A stretch of DNA of 64,000 bases from Apostichopus japonicus (lineage: Eukaryota; Echinodermata; Holothuroidea; Aspidochirotida; Stichopodidae): contig NC_092571.1 of the NCBI RefSeq assembly GCF_037975245.1, positions 26,366,564 to 26,430,563 of the forward strand, in the 5' to 3' direction. Both the position numbers and the translations under genes were made by a program. Of the stretch, positions 26,901-33,998 are shown in pieces. The notes under the pieces are model-generated. The model ran no database searches. It saw nothing but the letters and a program-made list of their open reading frames with translations, and was not told where the DNA came from. Positions within the stretch are counted from its first letter, which is position 1, and each line of letters begins with the position of its first letter.

Positions 26901-29900
26901 GAAATGACCGAATATCTGCGGATAATATGTTAAGTAGAGCATTTATTGCAATGTCTAAAAAGACCCGACACATTGAATTAGACAGGAAAATAACCTAACA
27001 AATCTACAGGTGTCTATTTACTGATAATTTTTGAATAATTGATGGATGACCTATGCGTTTATTATCTGTACGTTATTGCATAGGCTCGTATTTATCTATG
27101 AAATTACCCAAAAATGTTTGCTAATATTTCTGTCCTATACAGATAGAGGAAAACCAGAAACTGGTAAGAATAAAATAATGGCATTTTTTATTTCCAGTAA
27201 GGAAGATTCAAACTTATATCTAATATGAACATTACACCCTGAATTAAGATAGAAATGACCGAATATCTGCGGATAATATGTTAGGTAGAGCATTTATTGC
27301 AATGTTTAAAAAGACCCGACACATTGAATTAGACAGGAATCACCTAACAAATCTACAGGTGTCTATTTACTGAAAATTTATGAATAATTGATGGATGGCC
27401 TATGCGTTTATTATCCGTACGTTATTGCATAAGCTCGTATTTATCTATGAAATTACCATCAAATGTATTTTGTAATATTTCTGTCTGATACAGTTAGAGG
27501 AAAACCAGAAACTGGTAAGAATAAAATAATGGCATTTTTTATTTCCAGTAAGGAAGATTCAAACTTATATCTAATATGAACATTACACCCTGAATTAAGA
27601 TAGAAATGACCGAATATCTGCGGATAATATGTTAGGTAGAGCATTTATTGCAATGTTTAAAAAGACCCGACACATTGAATTAGACAGGAATCACCTAACA
27701 AATCTACAGGTGTCTATTTACTGAAAATTTATGAATAATTGATGGATGACCTATGCGTTTATTATCCGTACGTTATTGCATAAGCTCGTATTTATCTATG
27801 AAATTACCATCAAATGTATTTTGTAATATTTCTGTCTGATACAGTTAGAAGAAAACCAGAAACGGGTAGGAATAAAATGATGACATTTTTTATTTCCAAT
27901 AAGGAAGATTCAAACTTATATCTAATATGAACATTACACCCTGAATTAAGAAAGAAATGACCGAATATCTGCGGATAATATGTTATGTAGAGCATTTATT
28001 GCAATGTTTAAAAAGACCCGACACATTGAATTAGACAGGAAAATAACCTAACAAATCTACAGGTGTCTATTTACTGATAATTTTTGAATAATTGATGGAT
28101 GACCTATGCGTTTATTATCTGTACGTTATTGCATAGTCGCGTTTTATCTATGAAATTACCATCAAGTTTTTTTTCTAATATTTCTGTCTGATACAGTTAG
28201 AGGAAAACCAGAAACGGGTGAGAATGAAATGATAGCATTATCTATTTCCAATAAGGAAGATTCAAACTTATATCTAATATGAACATTACACCCTGAATTA
28301 AGAAAGAAATGACCGAATATCTGCGGATAATATGTTAGGTAGAGCATTTATTGCAATGTTTAGAAAGAAAGACCCGACACATTTAATTAGACAGGAAAAT
28401 AACCTAACAAATCTACAGGTATATATTTACTGAAAATTTTTGAATATTGATGGATGACCTATGCGTTTATTATCCGTACGTTATTGCATAGGCTCGTATT
28501 TATCTATGAAATTACCATCAAATGTATTTTGTAATATTTCTGTCTGATACAGTTAGAAGAAAACCAGAAACGGGTAGGAATAAAATGATGACATTTTTTA
28601 TTTCCAATAAGGAAGATTCAAACTTATATCTAATATGAACATTACACCCTGAATTAAGATAGAAATGACCGAATATCTGCGGATAATATGTTAAGTAGAG
28701 CATTTATTGCAATGTTTAAAAAGACCCGACACATTGAATTAGACAGGAAAATAACCTAACCAATCTACAGGTGTCTATTTACTGGTAATTTTTGAATAAT
28801 TGATGGATGACCTATGCGTTTATTATCCGTACGTTATTGCATAGTCGAGTTTTATCTATGAAATTACCATCAAGTTTTTTTTCTAATATTTCTGTCTGAT
28901 ACAGTTAGAGGAAAACCAGAAACGGGTGAGAATGAAATGATAGCATTATCTATTTCCAATAAGGAAGATTCAAACTTATATCTAATATGAACATTACACC
29001 CTGAATTAAGAAAGAAATGACCGAATATCTGCGGATAATATGTTATGTAGAGCATTTATTGCAATGTTTAAAAAGACCCGACACACTGAATTAGACAGGA
29101 ATCACCTAACAAATCTACAGGTGTCTATTTACTGATAATTTTTGAATAATTGATGGATGACCTATGCGTTTATTATCTGTACGTTATTGCATAGGCTCGT
29201 ATTTATCTATGAAATTACCCAAAAATGTGTTTGCTAATATTTCTGTCCTATACAGATAGAGGACACCCAGAAACGGGTAAGAATAAAATGATGGCATTTT
29301 TTATTTCCAATAAGGAAGATTCAAACTTATGTCTAATATGAACATTACACCCCGATTTAAGATAGAAATGACCGAATATCTGCGGATAATATGTTAAGTA
29401 GAGCATTTATTGCAATGTTTAAAAAGACCCGACACATTGAATTAGGCAGGAAAAATACCTAACAAATCTACAGGTGTCTATTTACTGGTAATTTTTGAAT
29501 AATTGATGGATGACCTATGCGTTTATTATCTTTACGTTATTGCATAGGCTCGTATTTATCTATGAAATTACCCAAAAATGTGTTTGCTAATATTTCTGTC
29601 CTATACAGATAGAGGAAAACCAGAAACGGGTAAGAATAAAATAATGGCATTTGTTATTTCCAATAAGGAAGATTTAAACTTATATCTAATATGAACGTTA
29701 CACCCTGAATTAAGATAGAAATGACCGAATATCTGCGGATAATATGTTAGGTAGAGCATTTATTGCAATGTTTAAAAAGACCCGACACATTGAATTAGAC
29801 AGGAATCACCTACCAAATCTACAGGTGTCTATTTACTGATAATTTTTGAATATTGATGGATGACCTATGCGTTTATTATCTGTACGTTATTGCATAGGCT

Positions 29901-32900
29901 CGTATTTATCTATGAAATTACCCAAAAATGTGTTTGCTAATATTTCTGTCCTATACAGATAGAGGACACCCAGAAACGGGTAAGAATAAAATGATGGCAT
30001 TTTTTATTTCCAATAAGGAAGATTCAAACTTATATCTAATATGAACATTACACCCCGATTTAAGATAGAAATGACCGAATATCTGCGGATAATATGTTAA
30101 GTAGAGCATTTATTGCAATGTTTAAAAAGACCCGACACATTGAATTAGGCAGGAAAAATACCTAACAAATCTACAGGTGTCTATTTACTGGTAATTTTTG
30201 AATAATTGATGGATGACCTATGCGTTTATTATCTTTACGTTATTGCATAGGCTCGTATTTATCTATGAAATTACCCAAAAATGTGTTTGCTAATATTTCT
30301 GTCCTATACAGATAGAGGAAAACCAGAAACGGGTAAGAATAAAATAATGGCATTTTTTATTTCCAATAAGGAAGATTTAAACTTATATCTAATATGAACG
30401 TTACACCCTGAATTAAGATAGAAATGACCGAATATCTGCGGATAATATGTTAGGTAGAGCATTTATTGCAATGTTTAAAAAGACCCGACACATTGAATTA
30501 GACAGGAATCACCTACCAAATCTACAGGTGTCTATTTACTGATAATTTTTGAATATTGATGGATGACCTATGCGTTTATTATCTGTACGTTATTGCATAG
30601 GCTCGTATTTATCTATGAAATTACCCAAAAATGTGTTTGCTAATATTTCTGTCCTATACAGATAGAGGAAAACCAGAAACGGGTAAGAATAAAATGATTG
30701 CATTTTTTATTTCCAAAAAGGAAGATTCAAACTTATATCTAATATGAACATTACACCCTGATTTAAGATAGAAATGACCGAATATCTGCGGATAATATGT
30801 TATGTAGAGCATTTATTGCATTTATTATTTAAAAAGACCCGACACCTTGAATTAGACAGGAAAATAACGTAACAAATATACAGGTGTCTATTTACTGATA
30901 ATTTTTGAATAATTGATGGATGACCTATGCGTTTATTATCTGTACGTTATTGCATAGGCTCGTATTTATCTATGAAATTACCATCAAGTGTATTTTCTAA
31001 TATTTCTGTCTGATACAGTTAGATGAAAACCAGAAACGGGTGAGAATAAAATGATAGCATTATCTATTTCCAATAAGGAAGATTCAAACCTATATCTAAT
31101 ATGAATATTACACCCTGAATTAAGACAGAAATGACCGAATATCTGCGTATAATATGTTAGGTAGAGCATTTATTGCAATGTTTAAAAAGACCCGACACCT
31201 TGAATTAGACAAGGATCACCTAACAAATCTACAGGTGTCTATTTACTGATAATTTTTGAATAATTGATGGATGACCTATGCGTTTATTATCTTTACGTTA
31301 TTGCATAGGCTCGTATTTATCTATGAAATTACCATCAAGTTTTTTTTCTAATATTTCTGTCCTATACAGATAGAGGAAAACCAGAAACGGGTAAGAATAA
31401 AATAATGGCATTTTTTATTTCTAGTGTGAACATTACATTTTAAATTAAGATAGAAATCACCGAAACAATCTAAAAGGTTGTGCACTTACTGGTATAATAT
31501 TCAAAAAGTGGATGAGTGACAAATCCTTTATATTTCCCCACAGAAATAGTAATCAGTACTATCAATATGTAAATGCACATGCTACAATATATCTACGAAA
31601 AAATATAAGCCATATTTCATCCCCCCCCCTCCCTTTATTCATATAAAGTTGGAGGAATCAACATGGCAGGTAAGAATGAATGAGGAGTAATGAAAACATC
31701 ATAAGAAAAGTTTTCATTTTAAACGAGGAAAAGAATCCTTACATCTAGAAGTCAGATATAGATGAAACATTACATCATAAAGTGGTTTGTTTACTGATAG
31801 AGTGTTGAGATTGGTATCAGTTACCAAACCCTATCATTTTATGTATCAAGTGTACGGACTTTACCAGTATTTTTCTCATTTTTCTGTTCTATACAGTTAG
31901 AGGGAAGCAAGAAACGGGTAAGAATGAAAAGATCGCAATCGATATTACCTTCCAATGAGGAGGAAAAAACGTATGTCTAATATAAATATTACATATTGAA
32001 TTAAGATAAATATGACCGAAACATACTAGGCTGTCTTCTTACTGGTATATTATTCACAAATATTGATGAGTGACAAATCCCTCATATTTTATCGCAGAAG
32101 TAGTACATGTGTACTATCGATATGTTAATGCACATGTTATTAATTTTCAACGAAAAAAATACTTACTTATTGAGTTTTGAATAAGGTGTAGGTTAACAAA
32201 CCCTATCACTTTATGTATAAAGTGTAATTTTGTTACCTTATTTTATCCACGACATTTTACTACTTATATATTAATAAGAATTAATAAAATAATAATTAAA
32301 TTATACGAATAATATATAATTAAAGAAACATCTAATACAATTAGCGTTAAATCAGATGCAGGTAAGAGAAGCGAATATATGCGGAGTATATGTTAAGTAG
32401 AGCATTTATACCGCAATGTTACGATATTTTTGGTGACAGTACTAATATTACAGTATAGGATATTACTTTGAAAGTGAACGGCACAAATTTGAATATATAT
32501 ACGGATAGGTTAACAAATTTTGGCTATAATCCATCTGTTCTAGTGCTTGCCAGCAAGCGACGTAGCCCAACCATACAATCTTTTAGTCCATGTGAGAATA
32601 TTTTGACCGATGTTTCATGATTTGACAGTTGAATTGATTAATAAACTTACTGTTATATGATTTATCAGCTGCAGTATCCAGCAGTTGACATGGATTCCCT
32701 TCTTTTGTTATGGTTTAATGACTGAAAGGGGAATAAGTTTTCAAAAATGACTCTGGACGGCAAAATATGTTGAGAAAAGGAACGAAATGATATCGGGGTT
32801 AGTAACGTATTGGGAATACCGTACCGAACCGAGGAGTGGATGATCTCTACAAGAAATGATAATAAATATCTAAAAATCATGCAGTCTACTGCAGCTTCTA

Positions 32901-33394
32901 CCTTGGACCTCCACCATGGTCCTGCTACCCCCCCCCCCCCCCGCTCCCGTAGCATTCCCGTCCCCATCTATATCAATTTAACTCAATCATAACTACTCTC
33001 CTGCGTTTCTGCAACAGGTAATACACCGTCCAGTATTTGTTAGAAATAGTTGCAGTAATTCATAGTGTATTATCTGCATATCGGGTATGCATGGAGTATT
33101 TATCCATTACAAATTACGGTTGAATTATCTACAAGTGAAGAGCACATTCACGTATGGATTTCGATATAGGGTATATACTTTTTTTTTCATCAATACCTCA
33201 AGCAAAATACAAATAGAAAGAAAACCAGCGCCAATCTATGTTTTCCTTTTCAGGAAGGAACACGCCGTTTAGTTAAACCACATCAAGGACTTATCGCGCC
33301 GAAATACAAACCACGACCTCAACTGACTTCTTGGTACACGGTCATTTATTTGGTTTTGAAGATTGTAATAAGTGGTGTTACTTTGTGCAATTAA
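2922..33394 (+). CDS. Putative micro-exon gene (3' part): about 50 in-phase 21/24-nt exons plus terminal exon
   Basis: This is a model, not a recognised family. Seen: 58 tiny blocks in the two repeat arrays, each preceded by a pyrimidine tract and AG (except the last, where AG is AA) and most followed by GTAAT(G), GTAAG or GTGAG. Fifty are intact, being 21 or 24 nt, open in phase 0 and bounded by AG and GT. Array 1 supplies eight (61 codons) and array 2 supplies 42 (294 codons). A phase-0 terminal exon with stop lies at 33254-33394. Every intact exon is symmetric, so any subset can be skipped or included without changing frame. The 5' start is not visible and probably lies upstream. The function is unknown; the peptide would be strongly charged, with E-rich/K-rich heptads. 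The alternative is that these are decaying tandem copies of one ancestral exon that are no longer expressed. Confidence 0.5.
3905..3928 (+). CDS. Micro-exon 2 of array 1 (24 nt, ISWRLRFE)
   Basis: Same acceptor and donor as the first copy, with eight codons reading ISWRLRFE. It differs from copy 1 at many of its bases while the flanking intron is nearly unchanged, so the block is diversified relative to its surroundings. Confidence 0.5.
4880..4903 (+). CDS. Micro-exon 3 of array 1 (24 nt, TSRRLYFE)
   Basis: TTCACAG acceptor, eight open codons TSRRLYFE, GTAATG donor, phase 0-0. Confidence 0.5.
5864..5884 (+). CDS. Micro-exon 4 of array 1 (21 nt, TWERLAE)
   Basis: One codon shorter than copies 1-3: seven codons TWERLAE, with intact acceptor and GTAATG donor. 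The length change is exactly three bases, so the frame is preserved. Confidence 0.5.
6836..6856 (+). CDS. Micro-exon 5 of array 1 (21 nt, TWERLAE)
   Basis: Identical to the 5864 copy in exon and splice sites, so a recent duplication. Confidence 0.5.
7815..8275 (+). repeat. Left inverted arm of the foldback element, with 20-21 bp minisatellite
   Basis: Built from repeated 'CATGTCCAAAATAATATGAG'-like monomers broken by two 'TAACTGCT...CGCCATATGTT' spacers. The reverse complement of the same order (monomers, spacer, monomers, spacer) is found at 9350-9887. Confidence 0.85.
8581..8637 (+). repeat. Conserved retroelement-terminus motif, copy 1 (hairpin followed by GAAACGTC)
   Basis: TTTGAAGAAGATCCTGCTAG and the bases following it contain a perfect GATCC/GGATC hairpin, then GAAACGTCAGGCCAACTTAC. 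The same ~55 nt occurs on the other strand at 39812-39866. The context is the core of the foldback element. The shape UGAAGA-hairpin-GAAAC recalls hammerhead-like motifs in Penelope-like element termini, but the expected leading C is a T here, so that assignment is speculative. Confidence 0.5.
9350..9887 (-). repeat. Right inverted arm of the foldback element
   Basis: Reverse-complement counterpart of 7815-8275. It contains three blocks of 'TATTTTGGACATGCTCATAT'-like monomers separated by 'AACATATGGCG' spacers. It is longer than the left arm by one partial block, as expected from unequal copy number in the minisatellite. Confidence 0.85.
10122..10145 (+). CDS. Micro-exon 6 of array 1 (24 nt, PRIVNPRR)
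   Basis: Acceptor TTTCGTTCACAG, eight open codons PRIVNPRR, donor GTAATG. The peptide differs at most positions from copies 1-5 although the splice sites are the same. Confidence 0.45.
11795..11815 (+). CDS. Micro-exon 7 of array 1 (21 nt, TRIHGFW)
   Basis: Acceptor CTTTTCGTTTACAG, seven open codons TRIHGFW, donor GTAATG, phase 0-0. Confidence 0.45.
12540..12563 (+). CDS. Micro-exon 8 of array 1 (24 nt, PDMERRYE)
   Basis: Acceptor TCGTTTTGTTGACAG, eight open codons PDMERRYE, donor GTAATA. Last recognisable array-1 block. Confidence 0.45.
12641..13640. other. Spacer between array 1 and array 2
   Basis: No exon or element recognised. The first 100 bp still resemble the array-1 unit (GGCGGTTATAAGAAATCAGA). 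The remainder is unique-looking AT-rich sequence. If the micro-exon gene is real this is intron. Confidence 0.5.
13878..15362. mobile_element. Non-autonomous hAT-like element, 1485 bp, inserted in an array-2 unit
   Basis: The ends are CATGGGCGGGATT and, inverted, CAGGGGCGGGATT. An 8-bp GATACAAG duplication flanks it (13870-13877 and 15363-15370). The flanks rejoin into the array-2 unit sequence '...ATGCAAG-TCTCAACATCTTGAATTTAG'. An 8-bp duplication and CAGGG-type ends are typical of hAT transposons. No transposase ORF is visible. Inside, around 14610, a segment starting CAGTGGCGACAGAACCGG is homologous to 62932 onward, and 15170-15330 is homologous to 63850-64000, so the element is composite or shares modules with the 63-kb cluster. 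Confidence 0.82.
15538..16428 (+). CDS. Array 2, first group: four 21-nt micro-exons (SRKKTKQ type)
   Basis: Blocks at 15538-15558, 15830-15850, 16120-16140 and 16408-16428. The first three read SRKKTKQ, the last SRKITKQ. The acceptor is CTTCCTACATATATAG (the last copy has TATAAAG) and the donor GTAAGAATG. All are 21 nt, phase 0. The lysine-rich peptide differs strongly from the acidic-basic heptads downstream, although the repeat units are related. Because the exon holds an A-run, frame maintenance at exactly 21 nt in all four is notable. Confidence 0.5.
16691..19587 (+). CDS. Array 2, second group: nine diverse 21-nt micro-exons, seven intact
   Basis: Intact blocks: 16691-16711 LEEKQMQ, 17224-17244 IQEKQIQ, 17520-17540 LEENQKR, 17910-17930 LEGSTRQ, 18257-18277 FKENKKL, 18559-18579 LEESTWQ and 19144-19164 LQENEKG. 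Two are broken: 16984-17004 ends in an in-frame TGA before its GTAAG donor, and 19567-19587 has lost the GT donor and one base. This is the most divergent part of the array, with exons differing at up to half their residues, yet length, phase and splice signals persist. Confidence 0.5.
18672..18905 (-). mobile_element. tRNA-derived SINE, copy 1, with 7-bp target duplication
   Basis: Read on the minus strand, the element begins with a tRNA-like head containing an A box (TAGCCTAGTGGTTAACGCC) and a B box (GGTTCGATTCC). A body follows with TGGCTTCGGTCAGCTTGCGAG, ending in TTCCTGCTTGCGGGAAGATC. AGATGTA flanks it at 18665-18671 and 18906-18912. It interrupts an array-2 unit. A diverged copy in the same orientation lies at 41056-41275. 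Confidence 0.85.
19832..20203 (+). CDS. Array 2: micro-exons LEENKER and LEENQKR
   Basis: Blocks 19832-19852 (LEENKER, donor GTAAGAAT) and 20183-20203 (LEENQKR, donor GTGAGAAT). Both have acceptors ending TACAG with a CTCATATTTCTG or CTAATATTTCTG branch/pyrimidine region. They are 21 nt, phase 0. Confidence 0.5.
20532..22986 (+). CDS. Array 2, duplicated block A: eight micro-exons, six intact
   Basis: 20532-20552 IEENQKL; 20883-20903 IEENQKR; 21236-21256 LEENQKR; 21589-21609 LEENQKR; 21927-21946 broken (20 nt, one C lost); 22279-22299 IEENQKL; 22630-22650 LEENQKR; 22968-22986 broken (a G lost at the exon/donor junction, leaving 19 nt before GTGAAG). Acceptors are uniformly GATACAG or TATACAG. 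Variation among intact copies is confined to codon 1 (Leu/Ile), codon 7 (Arg/Leu) and a synonymous GAA/GAG change. Confidence 0.5.
23318..25772 (+). CDS. Array 2, duplicated block B: eight micro-exons, six intact
   Basis: Tandem copy of block A. 23318-23338 IEENQKL; 23669-23689 IEENQKR; 24022-24042 LEENQKR; 24375-24395 LEENQKR; 24713-24732 broken (20 nt); 25065-25085 IEENQKL; 25416-25436 LEENQKR; 25754-25772 broken (19 nt before GTGAAG). Confidence 0.5.
25300..27370 (+). repeat. Higher-order repeat: 3-unit block duplicated, offset 1039 bp
   Basis: Exon starts 25416, 25754 and 26104 recur at 26455, 26793 and 27143, each 1039 bp further on, including the 19-nt lesion. A second, smaller unequal-exchange event partly overlaps the 2786-bp duplication. 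Boundaries are approximate. Confidence 0.9.
26104..28925 (+). CDS. Array 2: nine micro-exons, eight intact
   Basis: 26104-26124 IEENQKL; 26455-26475 LEENQKR; 26793-26811 broken (19 nt); 27143-27163 IEENQKL; 27494-27514 LEENQKL; 27845-27865, 28197-28217, 28553-28573 and 28905-28925 all LEENQKR. Donors vary among GTAAGA, GTAGGA and GTGAGA. The GTAGGA donors are weaker matches to consensus, so some exons may be used less often. The 27494 copy combines the Leu start of one subtype with the Leu end of another, suggesting gene-conversion-like shuffling. Confidence 0.5.
29256..31390 (+). CDS. Array 2: seven intact micro-exons including IEDTQKR variants
   Basis: 29256-29276 IEDTQKR; 29609-29629 IEENQKR; 29959-29979 IEDTQKR; 30312-30332 IEENQKR; 30662-30682 IEENQKR; 31019-31039 LDENQKR; 31370-31390 IEENQKR. 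The first two starts recur 703 bp later (29959, 30312), marking another two-unit duplication. All are 21 nt in phase 0 with AG and GT borders. Confidence 0.5.
31649..32361 (+). CDS. Array 2, last group: LEESTWQ, LEGSKKR and one degenerate copy
   Basis: 31649-31669 LEESTWQ (acceptor ATATAAAG, donor GTAAGAATG) is identical in exon sequence to 18559-18579, 13 kb away. 31897-31917 reads LEGSKKR. The block at 32341-32361 would read LALNQMQ, but its acceptor AG has become AA, so it is probably dead. The diverse types at both ends of the array flank a homogeneous centre. Confidence 0.45.
33018..33018 (+). promoter_or_regulatory. Acceptor abutting a donor-like GTAATA
   Basis: A pyrimidine-rich tract ending GCAACAG (AG at 33016-33017) is followed directly by GTAATAC. 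This could be a zero-length recursive splice point, or the acceptor of an alternative last exon with 15 phase-0 codons before TAG (about 33018-33065). Either use is unproven. Confidence 0.25.
33254..33394 (+). CDS. Putative terminal exon of the micro-exon gene
   Basis: Strong acceptor CTATGTTTTCCTTTTCAG, then 46 codons open in phase 0, the phase required by the micro-exons, ending in TAA at 33392-33394. The peptide begins EGTRRLVKPHQGL, is basic and proline-containing (KYKPRPQ), and ends in a hydrophobic stretch (residues 28-45, one Lys) that could act as a C-terminal membrane anchor. AT-rich sequence can produce such stretches by chance. AATAAA signals follow at 33532 and 33617. Confidence 0.42.
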   Translation, partial: EGTRRLVKPHQGLIAPKYKPRPQLTSWYTVIYLVLKIVISGVTLCN

Positions 33395-33531
33395 TAATTA
33401 CTTCTACATCAATCTTAATGGAAAAGAAGTTAAAGAGCTCGATTCGTAGCAACGGTCTGTCATATTTTATTATATTTCGTTCAATAGTGACTAAAGTTAA
33501 TCATGAGCGAAAGCAGATGGAATGTGTCGTC

Positions 33532-33622
33532 AATAAAAGTAGACGTTATTATCAGAGTCTGTTAAATAACACGTAAACTTTAAATATAATATAATATTTT
33601 GGTAAACAATGATTGCAATAAA
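33532..33622 (+). terminator. Two AATAAA poly(A) signals
   Basis: AATAAA at 33532-33537 and 33617-33622, 140-230 bp after the stop codon at 33394. Position fits 3'-end processing of the micro-exon gene. Confidence 0.35.
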
Positions 33623-33930
33623 TACTATAACTGGTATTTCACACTATATAAAGTACTTGCAGAAATTCAGGAACGGTAGTTTGATGAAAAGTCATCTATG
33701 AAAAAACCAAACGACTTAACTGATCAACCAGTATAATTGTAGATTAGCCTTAATTAAAACAGACTGGTGATGATGGAGTGGTTCGTGATTGCATCCATTT
33801 GTAGCCCAGTTTTCTGAATTTTGTACGGTCTCTTATTTTAATGTTTTCAAAGTGTTATGAATAACTTCATACCTTTCAGAATTAAATGAGTTATGCATAT
33901 GTCATGCTAATGTTCTTTTCTTGCTCTTAG

Positions 33931-33998
33931 GATTCTATCTCGGGCATTAATAATGATGCAACTGGTTGGTTTGTTTTGTGGCGCAACAGGGAACACAG
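33931..33998 (+). CDS. IgSF receptor exon 1: start codon and signal peptide
   Basis: An acceptor-like TTCTTGCTCTTAG precedes 33931, so a 5'-UTR intron is likely. The ATG-ATG at 33953 opens MMQLVGLFCGATGNT, a short hydrophobic signal sequence, and the exon ends in phase 1 at a GTAAGA donor. The frame is also open upstream to 33932, so the true start could lie in an earlier exon. Confidence 0.6.

Larger units (their letters stand above)
15400..32450 (+). repeat. Array 2: about 50 tandem units of roughly 290-350 bp
   Basis: The first, interrupted unit begins near 13640. Period is about 290 bp from 15.5 to 16.7 kb, variable from 16.7 to 19.6 kb, and regularly about 350 bp from 19.8 to 31.4 kb. 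The core block start positions are 15538, 15830, 16120, 16408, 16691, 16984, 17224, 17520, 17910, 18257, 18559, 19144, 19567, 19832, then about every 350 bp to 31370, then 31649, 31897 and a degenerate 32341. Each ~350-bp unit includes GATGGATGACCTATGCGTTT, CTAATATTTCTGTC, the 21-nt block, GTAAGAAT, 'GAAGATTCAAACTTATATCT' and 'CGAATATCTGCGGATAATAT'. Confidence 0.95.

Noticed and set aside
20435-31169. Recurring 60-66 aa ORFs in array 2 on both strands
   Set aside because: Repetition of one unit. The + strand version reads through the acceptor, micro-exon and donor into intron; the minus-strand version is antisense to them. Neither fits the splice signals.
15538-32361. CRISPR array or ordinary satellite
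   Set aside because: Units of 290-350 bp with no spacer/repeat alternation and eukaryotic splice signals exclude CRISPR. A plain satellite does not explain the 21-nt open blocks with matched phase and AG/GT borders in diverged units, though it remains the null hypothesis.
33331-33576. 81-aa ORF after the array as the true terminal exon
   Set aside because: Overlaps the 33254 exon in another frame, which would require a different phase from the micro-exons, and has no acceptor of its own.
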